Assembly: GCA_046351215.1 (NCBI GenBank)
Contig: JAXLYX010000017.1
Span: 91,540-155,539 of the forward strand
DNA length: 64,000 bases
Direction: 5' to 3'
From: JAXLYX01 sp046351215
Lineage (GTDB): Bacteria > Myxococcota_A > Polyangia > Polyangiales > Houyiibacteriaceae
Part shown: in pieces, positions 49,620 to 59,183 of the stretch
How the letters are laid out: every line of letters starts with the position of its first letter
Position numbering within the stretch: the first letter of the stretch is position 1
Translations under genes and position numbers: made by a program
Notes under the pieces: generated by a model
The model's input: only the letters and a program-made list of their open reading frames with translations
What the model was told of the DNA's origin: nothing
Databases searched by the model: none

Positions 49620-51103
49620 CCGGCCCCCGCCCGAGCCCGCATGGTGTATTGGTGTTCCGGCGTATCGTGACCTCTCCCCTCGGTGTGCTCGCGCTCTCCG
49701 TGACCGCGCTCACCCTCTGGACGGTTGCCTACCGCGCCCAGGCCGAGACGGGGACGCGCTCCCCCCTGGCGGAGGCCGCGCTCCTGCCCGGCCGGGCGGA
49801 GGCCCAGTCGGAGGGAGCCGGGCTCGGGGTGAGGCCCCGCGTGCCGACGCTCCCGGCCATCCCCGAGGTCCGGCCGCCGCCCCGCCTCCGGGCTCCGTGG
49901 GCGGACGGGAGCCCTCCCGGCCTCGAGATCGCCGTCCAGGATCGGGACGGGCACTCCCTCGACGCGCTGCACGCCGCGCTCCGCCGGGCCCACGCCGGGC
50001 AGGGCCAGGCGCGGCTGGTCTTCTACGGGGCCTCCCACACGGCGAGCGACCTCTACACCGGCTACCTCCGGGCCGCGCTGCAGCAGATGTTCGGCGACGC
50101 CGGCCACGGCTTCGTGCTCCCGGTGACGCCGTGGCGGGGCTATCGCCATCAGGGGGTCGAGGTCGCGTCCGCCCCGCAGGACTGGGTGGCCCTCAAGATC
50201 GGGGCGGCGCCGTGGACCCTCGATCACTACGGGTTCGGCGGTGTCGCCGTCGAGGCTTCCACCCCGTCGGCGCGCGGGAGCGTCGAGACCACCACGCAGT
50301 TCCCCTTCGGCCAGAGCGTCGGGCTCTTCGACCTCTACTATCTGATCCAGCCGGACGGTGGGCGCTTCGACGTGCTGATCGACGGGCTGCCGGTCGAGCG
50401 CGTCTCCACCGCCGGCGACCTCCGACAGCCGGGCTATGCGACGTTCCACGTCCCCGACGGTCCCCATCGTCTCGAGGTCCGCGTGGTCGGAGACGGCCCC
50501 GTTCGTCTCTTCGGTGTCGTCATGGAGCGCGAGGTACCGGGCATCGTCGTCGACCAGCTCGGCATCAACGGCGCCCGGGCGCGCAGCCATCTCTTCTGGG
50601 ACGACGCCCTGTACCGGGAGCACCTCCGCCGCCGGAATCCGGACCTCGTCGTGCTCGCCTACGGGACCAACGAATCGGGGGACGACCAGCCGATCGAGGA
50701 GTACCGGGACCAGCTGCGTCAGGTCGTCGGCCGAATCCGCGAGACCGTGCCGAACGCCTCGTGCCTCCTCGTCGGTCCCTCGGATCGGCCGCTCCAGGTG
50801 GGTCGCAACGAATACGTGGAGCGCCCGCGCACGGCGCAGATCGTCGAGACGCAGTGGCGCGTCGCGCTCGAGAACGGCTGCGCGTTCTTCGACACGGTCG
50901 CCTTCCAGGGCGGGCCGATGTCGACGGTGGCCTGGGCGGAGATGAGCCCGCCCTACGCCGGCCGCGACATGGTGCATTTCACGCGGCGCGGATACGAGCG
51001 CATGGGCCAGGTGATCCTCGGGGCGCTCCTCGACGGGACGTCGTACCGACCGCCGGCGAACGTCGTGCTCCCGGGCAGCGAGCCGATCCCGCCGATCCCA
51101 TGA
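49616..51103 (+). CDS. SGNH-like paralogue with altered GDS motif
   Basis: A 495-residue paralogue of the preceding protein with the same plan: N-terminal membrane helix (PLGVLALSVTALTLWTVAY), Pro/Ala-rich linker and SGNH domain with the same beta insert. Block I reads YGASHTASD, so the Asp of GDS is Ala139 while Ser140 remains. Block III is YGTNES, and Asp451/His454 lie in GRDMVHFTRRG. The catalytic triad is therefore retained and activity is possible. The TTG start overlaps the upstream stop; GTG codons near 49640-49652 are alternatives. Confidence 0.83.
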   Translation: MTGPRPSPHGVLVFRRIVTSPLGVLALSVTALTLWTVAYRAQAETGTRSPLAEAALLPGRAEAQSEGAGLGVRPRVPTLPAIPEVRPPPRLRAPWADGSPPGLEIAVQDRDGHSLDALHAALRRAHAGQGQARLVFYGASHTASDLYTGYLRAALQQMFGDAGHGFVLPVTPWRGYRHQGVEVASAPQDWVALKIGAAPWTLDHYGFGGVAVEASTPSARGSVETTTQFPFGQSVGLFDLYYLIQPDGGRFDVLIDGLPVERVSTAGDLRQPGYATFHVPDGPHRLEVRVVGDGPVRLFGVVMEREVPGIVVDQLGINGARARSHLFWDDALYREHLRRRNPDLVVLAYGTNESGDDQPIEEYRDQLRQVVGRIRETVPNASCLLVGPSDRPLQVGRNEYVERPRTAQIVETQWRVALENGCAFFDTVAFQGGPMSTVAWAEMSPPYAGRDMVHFTRRGYERMGQVILGALLDGTSYRPPANVVLPGSEPIPPIP

Positions 51104-51110
51104 GGCCCGG

Positions 51111-51638
51111 ATGAAGCGCGAGACGGTCCTCGTCGGGAAACGGTTCCGGGTGGACCGCCTCGAGCTCCCGAACCGCGACGGCACGACGACCACGCGCGAG
51201 CTCGTCGTCCATCCGGGAGCCGTCGTCGTCCTGCCGCTGCTCGACGCGGACACCGTCCTGCTCATCCGGAACACGCGCGCCGCCCTCGGACGCACGCTGC
51301 TCGAGCTCCCCGCCGGCACCCGCGAGCCCGGCGAGGACGTCGCCCTCACGGCGGCCCGCGAGCTCGAGGAGGAAACGGGCCATCGGGCGGCCGAGCTCGT
51401 TCCCCTGACGGAGTTCTTCGCGAGCCCGGGTCTCACGGACGAGCGGATGCACGTCTTCGTGGCGACCGGGCTCGTGCCGACCGAGCAGCGGCTCGATCCC
51501 TCCGAGCGGATCGAGATCGAGCCGACCCCGCTCTCCGTCGCGCTCGAGCACTGCCGGACGGGCCGGATCGAGGACGGGAAGACCCTCGCCGCGCTCCTCT
51601 TCTACGCGACCTTCGTACATCGCCCTTCCGTCCGTTGA
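51111..51638 (+). CDS. Nudix hydrolase, ADP-ribose pyrophosphatase-like
   Basis: A 175-residue Nudix protein with a perfect Nudix box (GTREPGEDVALTAARELEEETG fits GX5EX7REUXEEXG; the motif runs from Gly91 region to Gly112 region). The upstream LLELPAG and downstream FFASPGLTDERMHVFVA resemble ADP-ribose and ADP-sugar pyrophosphatases. It would clear toxic nucleotide sugars in the cytoplasm. It starts 7 bp after the SGNH paralogue gene, so it may be the last member of the MBOAT operon. Substrate preference is by family resemblance only. Confidence 0.9.
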   Translation: MKRETVLVGKRFRVDRLELPNRDGTTTTRELVVHPGAVVVLPLLDADTVLLIRNTRAALGRTLLELPAGTREPGEDVALTAARELEEETGHRAAELVPLTEFFASPGLTDERMHVFVATGLVPTEQRLDPSERIEIEPTPLSVALEHCRTGRIEDGKTLAALLFYATFVHRPSVR

Positions 51639-51690
51639 CTTCCGGCGTCACGACCGCAGACTTCGGCCCCGACAGGCGGGAGTCGCGTAG

Positions 51691-52917
51691 ATGCTCGAAT
51701 TCCTCGGGGCGTACTGGGAGATCCTCACGATTCCCTTCGTGGGCGGATTCGTCGGTTGGTTCACCAACGAAGTGGCCATCTGGATGATGTTCCATCCGAC
51801 GGAGTTCTGGGGAATCCGACCGTTCCTCGGCTGGCAGGGCATCGTCCCGGCCAACGCGGAGCGCCTCGCGCGCGTCTCGACGCGGATCATCACGACGAAG
51901 CTGCTCTCGCTGAAGGAGCTCTTCAGCTCCTTCTCCGCGAACCAGATGCGCGATCACCTCGAGCACGTCGTCGAGGACATCACGGGCCAGATCATCGAGG
52001 AGGTCGTGAAGCGGGCCCCGATGCTCTGGGAGAACGCCGGCGACTTCATGCAGGTGAAGGTCCGGGACCAGGTGCGCGAGGAGATCCGCGAGGTGATCAC
52101 GCGCATCGTCGGCGAGTTCGGCGAGAACATCGAGAACATCCTCGACCTCGAGAAGGTCACCGTCGAGGCCGTCGTCCGCGACAAGAAGCTGATGAGCCAG
52201 ATGTTCCTCGAGGTCGGCCAGAAGGAATTCCGCTTCGTCGCGAATTCCGGCTGGTGGTTCGGCGGTCTCTTCGGCCTCGTGCAGATGGCGATCTGGATCG
52301 TCTATCCCGAGTGGTGGATCCTCCCGCTCTTCGGCTTCCTCGTCGGCTACGCCACGAACTGGCTCGCGCTGAAGCTCGTCTTCGAGCCGAAGGAGCCGAC
52401 GAAGTACGGTCCGTTCGTGGTCCAGGGCCTCTTCCACAAGCGCCAGCACGAGGTCGCCGAGAAGTTCTCGGAGCTCGTCGCGGGACGCGTGCTGAACGCG
52501 GACAACATCGTGCAGACCGTCCTCTCGAACGAGTCGAAGGACGAGGTCATGCGGATCGTGGAGAAGCACGTCGACGAGCTCGTCGCGAAGTACGAGCAGC
52601 ATCCGCTCGCGGCGATGGCGCTGCCCGAGGAGGAGCGGCCCGCCCTGCGCGAGGAGCTGAAGCGGCGCATCCGCGAGGACCTCCCGAAGCCCGGCGGGCT
52701 GCTCCACACGTTCGCCGCCCGCTCCGTCGACATCCGCGAGGAGCTCCGGACGCGCATGAAGGGTCTCGACGCCGACAGCTTCGAGAGCGTCCTCCGCCCC
52801 GCCTTCCAGCAGGACGAGTGGAAGCTGATCGTGCTCGGCGCCGTCCTCGGGCTCGCAGCCGGCATCCTGCAGCTCGTCTACGTGTTCAAGGACGCCCTCG
52901 CCGCCTCGCCGCTCTGA
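51691..52917 (+). CDS. DUF445 family membrane protein
   Basis: A 408-residue DUF445 (YheB/YjiN-like) protein of unknown function. It has an internal duplication: VGGFVGWFTNEVAIWMMFHP near residue 20 matches FLVGYATNWLALKLVFEP near residue 230. Each copy is preceded by a hydrophobic segment and followed by a long helical, strongly charged region (for example EHVVEDITGQIIEEVVKR). A final membrane helix (IVLGAVLGLAAGILQLVYVF) closes the protein, giving a hairpin-like topology with helical stalks. It may be a single-gene transcript. Confidence 0.9.
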   Translation: MLEFLGAYWEILTIPFVGGFVGWFTNEVAIWMMFHPTEFWGIRPFLGWQGIVPANAERLARVSTRIITTKLLSLKELFSSFSANQMRDHLEHVVEDITGQIIEEVVKRAPMLWENAGDFMQVKVRDQVREEIREVITRIVGEFGENIENILDLEKVTVEAVVRDKKLMSQMFLEVGQKEFRFVANSGWWFGGLFGLVQMAIWIVYPEWWILPLFGFLVGYATNWLALKLVFEPKEPTKYGPFVVQGLFHKRQHEVAEKFSELVAGRVLNADNIVQTVLSNESKDEVMRIVEKHVDELVAKYEQHPLAAMALPEEERPALREELKRRIREDLPKPGGLLHTFAARSVDIREELRTRMKGLDADSFESVLRPAFQQDEWKLIVLGAVLGLAAGILQLVYVFKDALAASPL

Positions 52918-52982
52918 GGCCCCTTCCCCGCCGCCCGGGCCCCTCGGTCGCGACGGCCGCGGGGCTCTGCTACATCGGGTCC

Positions 52983-53837
<855 letters not shown>

Positions 53838-53883
53838 GAGCCGGCCCCCGGTAGGGGAGGCGACGACTCCCCCCTCGCCTGAC

Positions 53884-54711
53884 ATGATCTCGATCATGGT
53901 CGAGCCAGGAGTGGAGCCCCAGCATCCGTCCATGAGCAGTAGCGCCGCATCCTCCACCGTGGCGCCGCTCGCGCCACGCGAGCACGGAGCCTATGGGCAG
54001 CTGGGATTCCCACTGCTGTCCGCGCTGATCGCCGGACGCCCGACGCTCGCCTCCTCCTGCCTCGTGGCCGCGACCGTCGCGGCGTTCCTCGGGCACGAGC
54101 CCCTCCTCGTGCTGCTCGGCCAGCGCGGGGCGCGCGCCCAGCGGGAGGGGGCGACGCTGGCGAGGCGCCGGCTCGTGGCCTGCGGCTCGCTCGCGACCGT
54201 CTTCGGCGTCCTGGCCGTCGGGATGGCCCAACCCGTGGCTCGGGTCGCGATGCTGGTCCCCCTCGTCGCGGGACTGCTCCTGCTTCCCTTCGTCCTCGCG
54301 GGCCGGGAGAAGACCCTCCTCGGGGAGCTCGCGGCCGTCGTCGCCCTCACGTCGCCCGGTCTGCCGACGGCCCTCTGCTCGGGCGTCGCCCTCGAGCCCG
54401 CCCTCACCCAATCCGCGGCATGGGTCCTCGGCTTCGGCGCCGCGACGCTCGGGGTCCGGGCCGCCCTCGCGGAGCGCCGGGGCACCCGCCTCGACGTCAC
54501 CCTGGGCCTCGTCGTCCCTCCGGCCCTCGTGGCGCTCGCGCTCGTCGCCTCCCCCGACCCGCTCGTGGGCGCGGCGGTCGCGGTCATGGCGCTTCCGGCG
54601 GCCTTCGTGGCGTCGATCCGTCCCCACCCGAGGTACCTGAAGCGGGTCGGCTGGACCCTGGTGGCGGCGAGCACGCTCGCATGCACCTTGCTCGTCGTGG
54701 CCGTCCGATAG
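53884..54711 (+). CDS. YwiC-like integral membrane protein
   Basis: A 275-residue membrane protein with about eight hydrophobic helices. The start of the first helix region, PREHGAYGQLGFPLLSAL, carries the REHG(A/G)(W/Y) motif of the YwiC-like family, whose function is unknown. In Bacillus, ywiC lies near anaerobic regulators. Later ATGs at 53899 and 53932 are also possible starts, because the first 30 residues are polar and unstructured. It is followed 11 bp later by a hemerythrin-domain gene on the same strand. Confidence 0.83.
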   Translation: MISIMVEPGVEPQHPSMSSSAASSTVAPLAPREHGAYGQLGFPLLSALIAGRPTLASSCLVAATVAAFLGHEPLLVLLGQRGARAQREGATLARRRLVACGSLATVFGVLAVGMAQPVARVAMLVPLVAGLLLLPFVLAGREKTLLGELAAVVALTSPGLPTALCSGVALEPALTQSAAWVLGFGAATLGVRAALAERRGTRLDVTLGLVVPPALVALALVASPDPLVGAAVAVMALPAAFVASIRPHPRYLKRVGWTLVAASTLACTLLVVAVR

Positions 54712-54722
54712 AGGATGACGGC

Positions 54723-55205
54723 ATGCTGGTTCGGGTCGGCAGACGCGGAGAGCCCACGGACACGCCGGCCGCCTTGATCCGCGCCTGCCACGACCGCCTG
54801 CGCTTCTTCACGGCCCTCGCCTCCCGGCTCGCCACCGAGCCCTCGCTGAGCGACGCCGAGGTCCGCGAGGCGGCCGAGCGCATCCACCGCTACTTCACGG
54901 AAGCCCTCCCGCACCACGAGGCGGACGAGGACGAGTCCGTCGCGCCTCGCCTCCGTGGGCTCTCGGTCGAGGTCGACGAAGCGCTCGATCGCGTGGCCGA
55001 GGAGCATCGTGCCTCCGCGACCCACGTCGACCAGATCGTGCGGATGACGGCGGAGCTCGTCGTCGAGCCCGGCCGGCGCACCGCCCTCCGCCCCGAGCTG
55101 CACCGGATCGCCGACGGCCTCCTCGTCTTCTACCAGGCCCACATGACGAAGGAGGAAGCGGTCGTCGTCGCGGCGCTCGAGCGAAGCGTCGCATCGGAGG
55201 AGTAG
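54723..55205 (+). CDS. Hemerythrin HHE-domain protein
   Basis: A 160-residue four-helix protein with a hemerythrin-like di-iron site: CHDRLRFF (first His), HRYFTEALPHHEADED (His/Glu of helix two), AEEHRASATHVD (helix three) and YQAHMTKEE (helix four). All expected ligand positions appear filled. Such proteins handle O2, NO or iron in the cytoplasm. Its closeness to the YwiC-like gene hints at a shared redox or nitric-oxide role, but the sequence does not prove this. Confidence 0.87.
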   Translation: MLVRVGRRGEPTDTPAALIRACHDRLRFFTALASRLATEPSLSDAEVREAAERIHRYFTEALPHHEADEDESVAPRLRGLSVEVDEALDRVAEEHRASATHVDQIVRMTAELVVEPGRRTALRPELHRIADGLLVFYQAHMTKEEAVVVAALERSVASEE

Positions 55206-55313
55206 CAAACGATCCTCTCCGAGATGCGCGCCCGCCGGGCCGCGCGCCCCACCGCGGACGCCGGTCCGTCCTCGCCGTCGACCACGGGCCGACGAAGGGC
55301 GGTCTGAGCGACG

Positions 55314-55775
55314 ATGCCCGGCGTGTTCGAGGTCTCGGACGTCCACTTCCCGATCGTGGTGACGACCTACCCGTTCCGGATGAGCCTCGCCGCGCTCCCC
55401 GCGTACCACGCCGAGTACGAGCGCGTGCTCGCCCGCGAGCAGCCCTTCGTCTCGCTCGTCGACATGAGGCCGTGCGTCGAGATGCCCGACGCCGACGTGC
55501 GCCGGGCGATGGCCGAGTGGGGCGACCGCGTCGCCGAGGCGAGGATGCGCTGGGTGCTCGGCGTCTCCTTCGTCGTCACGAATCCGCTCGTGCGCGGCGC
55601 GCTGACCGCGGTCCATTGGCAGACGCCCCCGCGGCAGCCGACCGTCGTCGTGAGCACGCCGACCGAAGGTCTCGCCTTCCTGCTCGAGCGCCTCGCGACC
55701 GCCGGCATCGACCCGCCCGCGACGGTCGACGCGTTGCGCGACGGTCTCGACCGGACGCGCGCGCGCTCGGGCTGA
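55314..55775 (+). CDS. Hypothetical protein, possibly STAS/SpoIIAA-like
   Basis: A 153-residue soluble protein I do not recognise firmly. Its order of a strand FPIVVTTYPF, a helix, a strand FVSLVDMRPCVEMP, a long helix (VRRAMAEWGDRVAEARMRW), a strand and a final helix after TVVVSTPTEGLAFLLERL resembles the STAS/SpoIIAA-like fold common in myxobacterial regulators. No phosphorylatable Ser is clear. It stands alone between the hemerythrin gene and a convergent ATP-grasp gene. Confidence 0.68.
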   Translation: MPGVFEVSDVHFPIVVTTYPFRMSLAALPAYHAEYERVLAREQPFVSLVDMRPCVEMPDADVRRAMAEWGDRVAEARMRWVLGVSFVVTNPLVRGALTAVHWQTPPRQPTVVVSTPTEGLAFLLERLATAGIDPPATVDALRDGLDRTRARSG

Positions 55776-55806
55776 GCCCGGGAACCGGGCCCCGAGCGCG
55801 CCCGGC

Positions 55807-56688
55807 TCAGATCGGGCGCCCGAGGAAGCCGACGCAGAAGCCCATCGAGTAGCGGGCGTTGATCTCGCTCCGCGGCTGGAACCGCCGGCGGCCCGCGCGA
55901 TCGCGGTAGGTGAAGGCGTCGATGCCGAAGGGGCCGTGGTAGCCGGCAACCATCAGGGCGCCTGCCACGCGTCCGGCTTCCTCCCGGAGCTCGCGGAGCA
56001 CCCCGCCGTGCGCGCCCTCGTCCTCGATCCGCTCCGTCGCGAGCCACGCCCCGCGCGCGTCGCAGCGCTGCGTCACGGGGCTGCCGAGCGCGAGCTCGCC
56101 CGTGAACGAGAGGACGCCGTGGATCGCGTACTCCGTGTCGAGAGGGACGTCCGGCTCGATCTGGAGCCCGCCCTCCGCGAGGCCCGCACGAAGGAAGGCG
56201 AGATCGCCCTCGACGACGGCTCCCGGCCGCAGCCGGCGCTGGCCGCGCCCGGTCATGCCGTAGAGTCTCTTCACGCGCCACGCCGCGCCGAGGCCCGGAT
56301 CGGAGGCGAGCTTCGCGCTCGCCTCGTCGAGCGAGCGCACGAGCTCGGCCCCGGGGAGCGTCGTCCCGAGCGCGCTCGCGAAGGCGCGGGAGTTGACGCG
56401 TCGGAGGACGTCGAAGGACGGATGGGGCTCGGGCACGGCGCCGGTCCGCACGAGCGTGGCGAGCGCTCGGGGCGTGGGACAGAACGCGCGTCCGGGCAGA
56501 CCGACGAGACCGCGGGTCGGCGTGCCATCGCCCACGAGGACGTCCGAGGGCCCGAGCAGCGCGCGAGAGAGCCGCTCGACGTGCGGCCGCATCGCCTCGA
56601 GGACGCTCCGCTTCGGCGCGTACCCCGGGCCCACGGCGAGCTCGAGATCGGCGTCGAGGTTCAGGACGAAGGCGTGTCCGGTTGCCAT
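55807..56688 (-). CDS. ATP-grasp-like protein
   Basis: A 293-residue protein with ATP-grasp character in its second half: RVKRLYGMTGRGQRRL (likely ATP-binding Lys and glycine-rich loop), a strand-loop with YAIHGVLSFTG, and the Mg-binding end GIDAFTYRDRAGRRRFQPRSEINARYSMG, read here in parts (GIDAFTY, then SEINARYSMG). The N-terminal part has ELAVGPGYAPKRSVL and a GDGTP block. ATP-grasp enzymes ligate a carboxylate to an amine or thiol. The gene overlaps the DUF455 ferritin-like gene by 28 bp, so the two probably make or modify one small molecule. Substrate unknown. Confidence 0.75.
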   Translation of the reverse strand: MATGHAFVLNLDADLELAVGPGYAPKRSVLEAMRPHVERLSRALLGPSDVLVGDGTPTRGLVGLPGRAFCPTPRALATLVRTGAVPEPHPSFDVLRRVNSRAFASALGTTLPGAELVRSLDEASAKLASDPGLGAAWRVKRLYGMTGRGQRRLRPGAVVEGDLAFLRAGLAEGGLQIEPDVPLDTEYAIHGVLSFTGELALGSPVTQRCDARGAWLATERIEDEGAHGGVLRELREEAGRVAGALMVAGYHGPFGIDAFTYRDRAGRRRFQPRSEINARYSMGFCVGFLGRPI

Positions 56689-57458
56689 CGTTCGAGTGCG
56701 TCCAGGAAGGCCTCGGGCACGCCGGCGCGCCTTCGCGCGTCCCGGTTCAACGGGCGTCCGCGCATGAGCATGGGCGAGAGCGGAGGAGGGAGCGAGCGGC
56801 GCCAGGTGTCGAAGTCGAGGCCGCCGGTGAAGGACTCGAACCAGCGCGCACCGAACCGCACGTGCGCGACCTCCTCGCGCGCGACGAGCTCCTGCACGCG
56901 CGCGCCGCGCTCGTCCCCGGCCTCGCGGAAGCGCAGCGCGAAGGACGCCGCGTGCTCGAGGTTCCCGCTCTCGAAGCCGAGGCCCATGACCGCGACGAAC
57001 GAGGCCGGATCGGGGCAAGCGGGCACCCGCTCCCAGAACCAGTCGCGCACGGGGAAGGCGCCGATCGCGTAGCCGAGACGGGCGATCTCCTCCGCGTACA
57101 TCCGCATGTGCCGGACCTCGTCGAGCGCGATGCGGACGAGGCCCTCGCGGAACTCGCCCGGGGCGTCCGCGAAGGCGAGGACGGCCCAGCACATCAGCTC
57201 CGCCGCCTGCAGCTCGTGGTGGAAGAAGGTGTGGAGCGCCCGCGCCCGTCCGTGCTCGGAGCCGAGGCCGCGGGTCTTGCCCGCCTTCTCCACGACGCGC
57301 AGCTCGGCCGGACGTCCGGGCGCGGCGAGCCGCCTCGGCGTCGGGCTCGCCTCGAAGGCGGCGGGAACGGGCGGAGGCTCGAGCTTCGAGGCGAGCGTGT
57401 CCCCGAGCACGTAGTCCCATGCCCAGCGCTCGATCGTGCCTTCCGCCGGTGGCTGCAT
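56661..57458 (-). CDS. DUF455 ferritin-like protein
   Basis: A 265-residue member of the DUF455 ferritin-like family, a predicted di-iron or di-manganese oxidase/hydroxylase. Helix motifs with metal ligands are FFHHELQAAELMCW, ALDEVRHMRMY, SGNLEHAASF and AREEVAHVRFG, giving the paired ExxH pattern. Residues 1-60 are a Pro-rich extension followed by ELRVVEKAGKTRG. Translation of the ATP-grasp gene downstream is probably coupled through the 28-bp overlap. A TAGGCT -10-like element is 8 nt before the ATG. Confidence 0.85.
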   Translation of the reverse strand: MQPPAEGTIERWAWDYVLGDTLASKLEPPPVPAAFEASPTPRRLAAPGRPAELRVVEKAGKTRGLGSEHGRARALHTFFHHELQAAELMCWAVLAFADAPGEFREGLVRIALDEVRHMRMYAEEIARLGYAIGAFPVRDWFWERVPACPDPASFVAVMGLGFESGNLEHAASFALRFREAGDERGARVQELVAREEVAHVRFGARWFESFTGGLDFDTWRRSLPPPLSPMLMRGRPLNRDARRRAGVPEAFLDALERWQPDTPSS

Positions 57459-57466
57459 CGGAGCGC

Positions 57467-57472
57467 AGCCTA
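57467..57472 (-). promoter_or_regulatory. -10-like TAGGCT before DUF455/ATP-grasp operon
   Basis: TAGGCT on the minus strand, 8 nt upstream of the ATG at 57458. It has the same hexamer and spacing as the DUF72 gene. Confidence 0.4.
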
Positions 57473-57495
57473 GCGCGAGGGGACGAGGGCCGCCT

Positions 57496-59052
57496 TCAGC
57501 CCCGGCGACGCCGCCTCCCAGCGAGCCAGAGCCCGAGGACGAGCACGGCGGCGGAGGGCGCCGTCGGACGATCCGGAGCGGCCACCGCGCAGCCACATCC
57601 CGAGCCCGACTTCCCTCCCGTTCCGATCGAGCCGTCGAGGCCGCCGTCGGGGGGCGTCGTCGGCCCCGCGTCGATCGCGACGCCCCCGTCGACCGCGGCG
57701 CAGCTCCCCGTGCCGCAGCGCTCGAAGGCCCCGAGGTCGACGTGTCCGTCGTCGGCGCGCGGAGCGACGCCGCGCTCGGCGACGTACTCGTAGGCCGCCG
57801 GCGGCTCGCCCGCGGCGAGCGCCCCCCCCACGTCGATCCCCGGCGAGCCCGACGCGAGGTGGAAGTCGAGCGCGCTGGCGTCCACGAAGAGGGGATCGTC
57901 GGAGAGGACGAGCCCGCTCGAGCTCACGACGCTCGCGAGCCCCGACGCGACGCTGACGGTCCACGCGGCGGGCAGGAGCACGGAATCGAGGGTGACGGCG
58001 GAGCCGGTGCTCGTGCTGCTGTCGAGGAGGTAGGTCGGGCCGCCTCCGGGCGCGACGTCGACGATCGAATTCCGCGCGTCGACCACGGGCGCGTCCGCGT
58101 CGAAGAAGAAGACCGTCGTGCGGTCCGTACGGATCGAGTGGATGGTGTTCGCGTAGAAGTGCAGGAAGCGGCGGTAGATCGTCGTGTCGCCGTTGTCGCC
58201 GCCGAAGTGCACGACCTGCGATTGCGTGGTCTCCTGCCGCTTCACGAGCACGTTCCCGTAGACGTACACCGGCGTGTCGCGCACGCGGCTCGTGAAGGAG
58301 GCGTCCGGGTTCTCGGCCTCCACGAGGTCGAGCGGACGGTTGCCTCCGTCGAGGAAGTTGTAGCGGACCACCGTGCCGACGGAACGGTCCTTCAGGTTGT
58401 TGCCGCGACAGCCGGTGCAGAGCGGGCCGTAGTGGTTCGCCTGGAAGACGATGCCGTCGGTCTCGGTGTAGCTGTTGTGCTGCTGCGTGCTCCCCACGAT
58501 GCCGTTGCCGTGGACGTAGTTCGCCTCGAAGAGGACGTCGGCGGTCGAAGGGGCCGTGAAGAAGCCGTTCGCGTTCCCGTCGAAGATGCAGCCGCGGACC
58601 ACGACGTGGGCCGCCTCTTCGAGGTAGATGCCCGAGGAGGCCGAGCTCGTGAGCAGCCCCGCGTGTGCGTAGTCGGGATGCGCGTGGCGGAATTCGATCC
58701 CCTCGACCACGACGTGGGAGGCGCCGTTGCGGAGGCTCAGGAGCGCCCTCGGATGCGCGTCGGACGACGCGACCGCCGAGTCGCCCTCGACGATGGGCAG
58801 CTCGCCACCCGGTCCCGGCGTCCCTCGGAGGGTGATCGGATGCCCCTGTGTGCCGGAGGTGGTGACCGCCCACATCTCGCGGTACGGCGTCGCCCGCCAC
58901 GGAATCGTCACGACGTCGTCGGGCCCGAGCGAGGCCCAGGGCACCGAGAGGATCGTGGGAGTCGCGGCGGAGCCGACGACGTACTCGGCGGCGGAGGCGC
59001 GCAGGGGCGCCAAGAGGGCCGTGGCGATCGCGAGCGGGACGAGGAGTCGCAT
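57496..59052 (-). CDS. Secreted right-handed beta-helix protein with MYXO-CTERM tail
   Basis: A 518-residue secreted protein. The signal peptide is RLLVPLAIATALLAPLRASA. Residues 50-430 show the short repeating strands and asparagine-rich turns of a right-handed parallel beta-helix (VVVEGIEFRHAH, VVVRGCIFDGNANGF, VLFEANYVHGNG), as in pectate-lyase-like and chondroitinase-B-like folds. No catalytic set is clear. After a Gly/Asp/Pro-rich linker the C-terminus reads GCGC, a hydrophobic helix (AAVLVLGLWLAG) and RRRRR, a MYXO-CTERM-like sorting signal expected to be processed by a myxosortase and attached at the surface. Confidence 0.87.
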   Translation of the reverse strand: MRLLVPLAIATALLAPLRASAAEYVVGSAATPTILSVPWASLGPDDVVTIPWRATPYREMWAVTTSGTQGHPITLRGTPGPGGELPIVEGDSAVASSDAHPRALLSLRNGASHVVVEGIEFRHAHPDYAHAGLLTSSASSGIYLEEAAHVVVRGCIFDGNANGFFTAPSTADVLFEANYVHGNGIVGSTQQHNSYTETDGIVFQANHYGPLCTGCRGNNLKDRSVGTVVRYNFLDGGNRPLDLVEAENPDASFTSRVRDTPVYVYGNVLVKRQETTQSQVVHFGGDNGDTTIYRRFLHFYANTIHSIRTDRTTVFFFDADAPVVDARNSIVDVAPGGGPTYLLDSSTSTGSAVTLDSVLLPAAWTVSVASGLASVVSSSGLVLSDDPLFVDASALDFHLASGSPGIDVGGALAAGEPPAAYEYVAERGVAPRADDGHVDLGAFERCGTGSCAAVDGGVAIDAGPTTPPDGGLDGSIGTGGKSGSGCGCAVAAPDRPTAPSAAVLVLGLWLAGRRRRRG

Positions 59053-59060
59053 GGTGTCCC

Positions 59061-59066
59061 ATCGTA
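59061..59066 (-). promoter_or_regulatory. -10-like TACGAT before beta-helix gene
   Basis: TACGAT on the minus strand, 8 nt upstream of the ATG at 59052. Confidence 0.4.
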
Positions 59067-59183
59067 CCAGTCCCGTGCCCCAGCTCCTCCTCCCCTCGGC
59101 GGAGTCGTGGTGGCCGCACGGGCGGCCCCCCTTTTCAGTCGACGCCCGGGGCGTAGCTCGGGCATCGTCGAAATCGGAATCCC

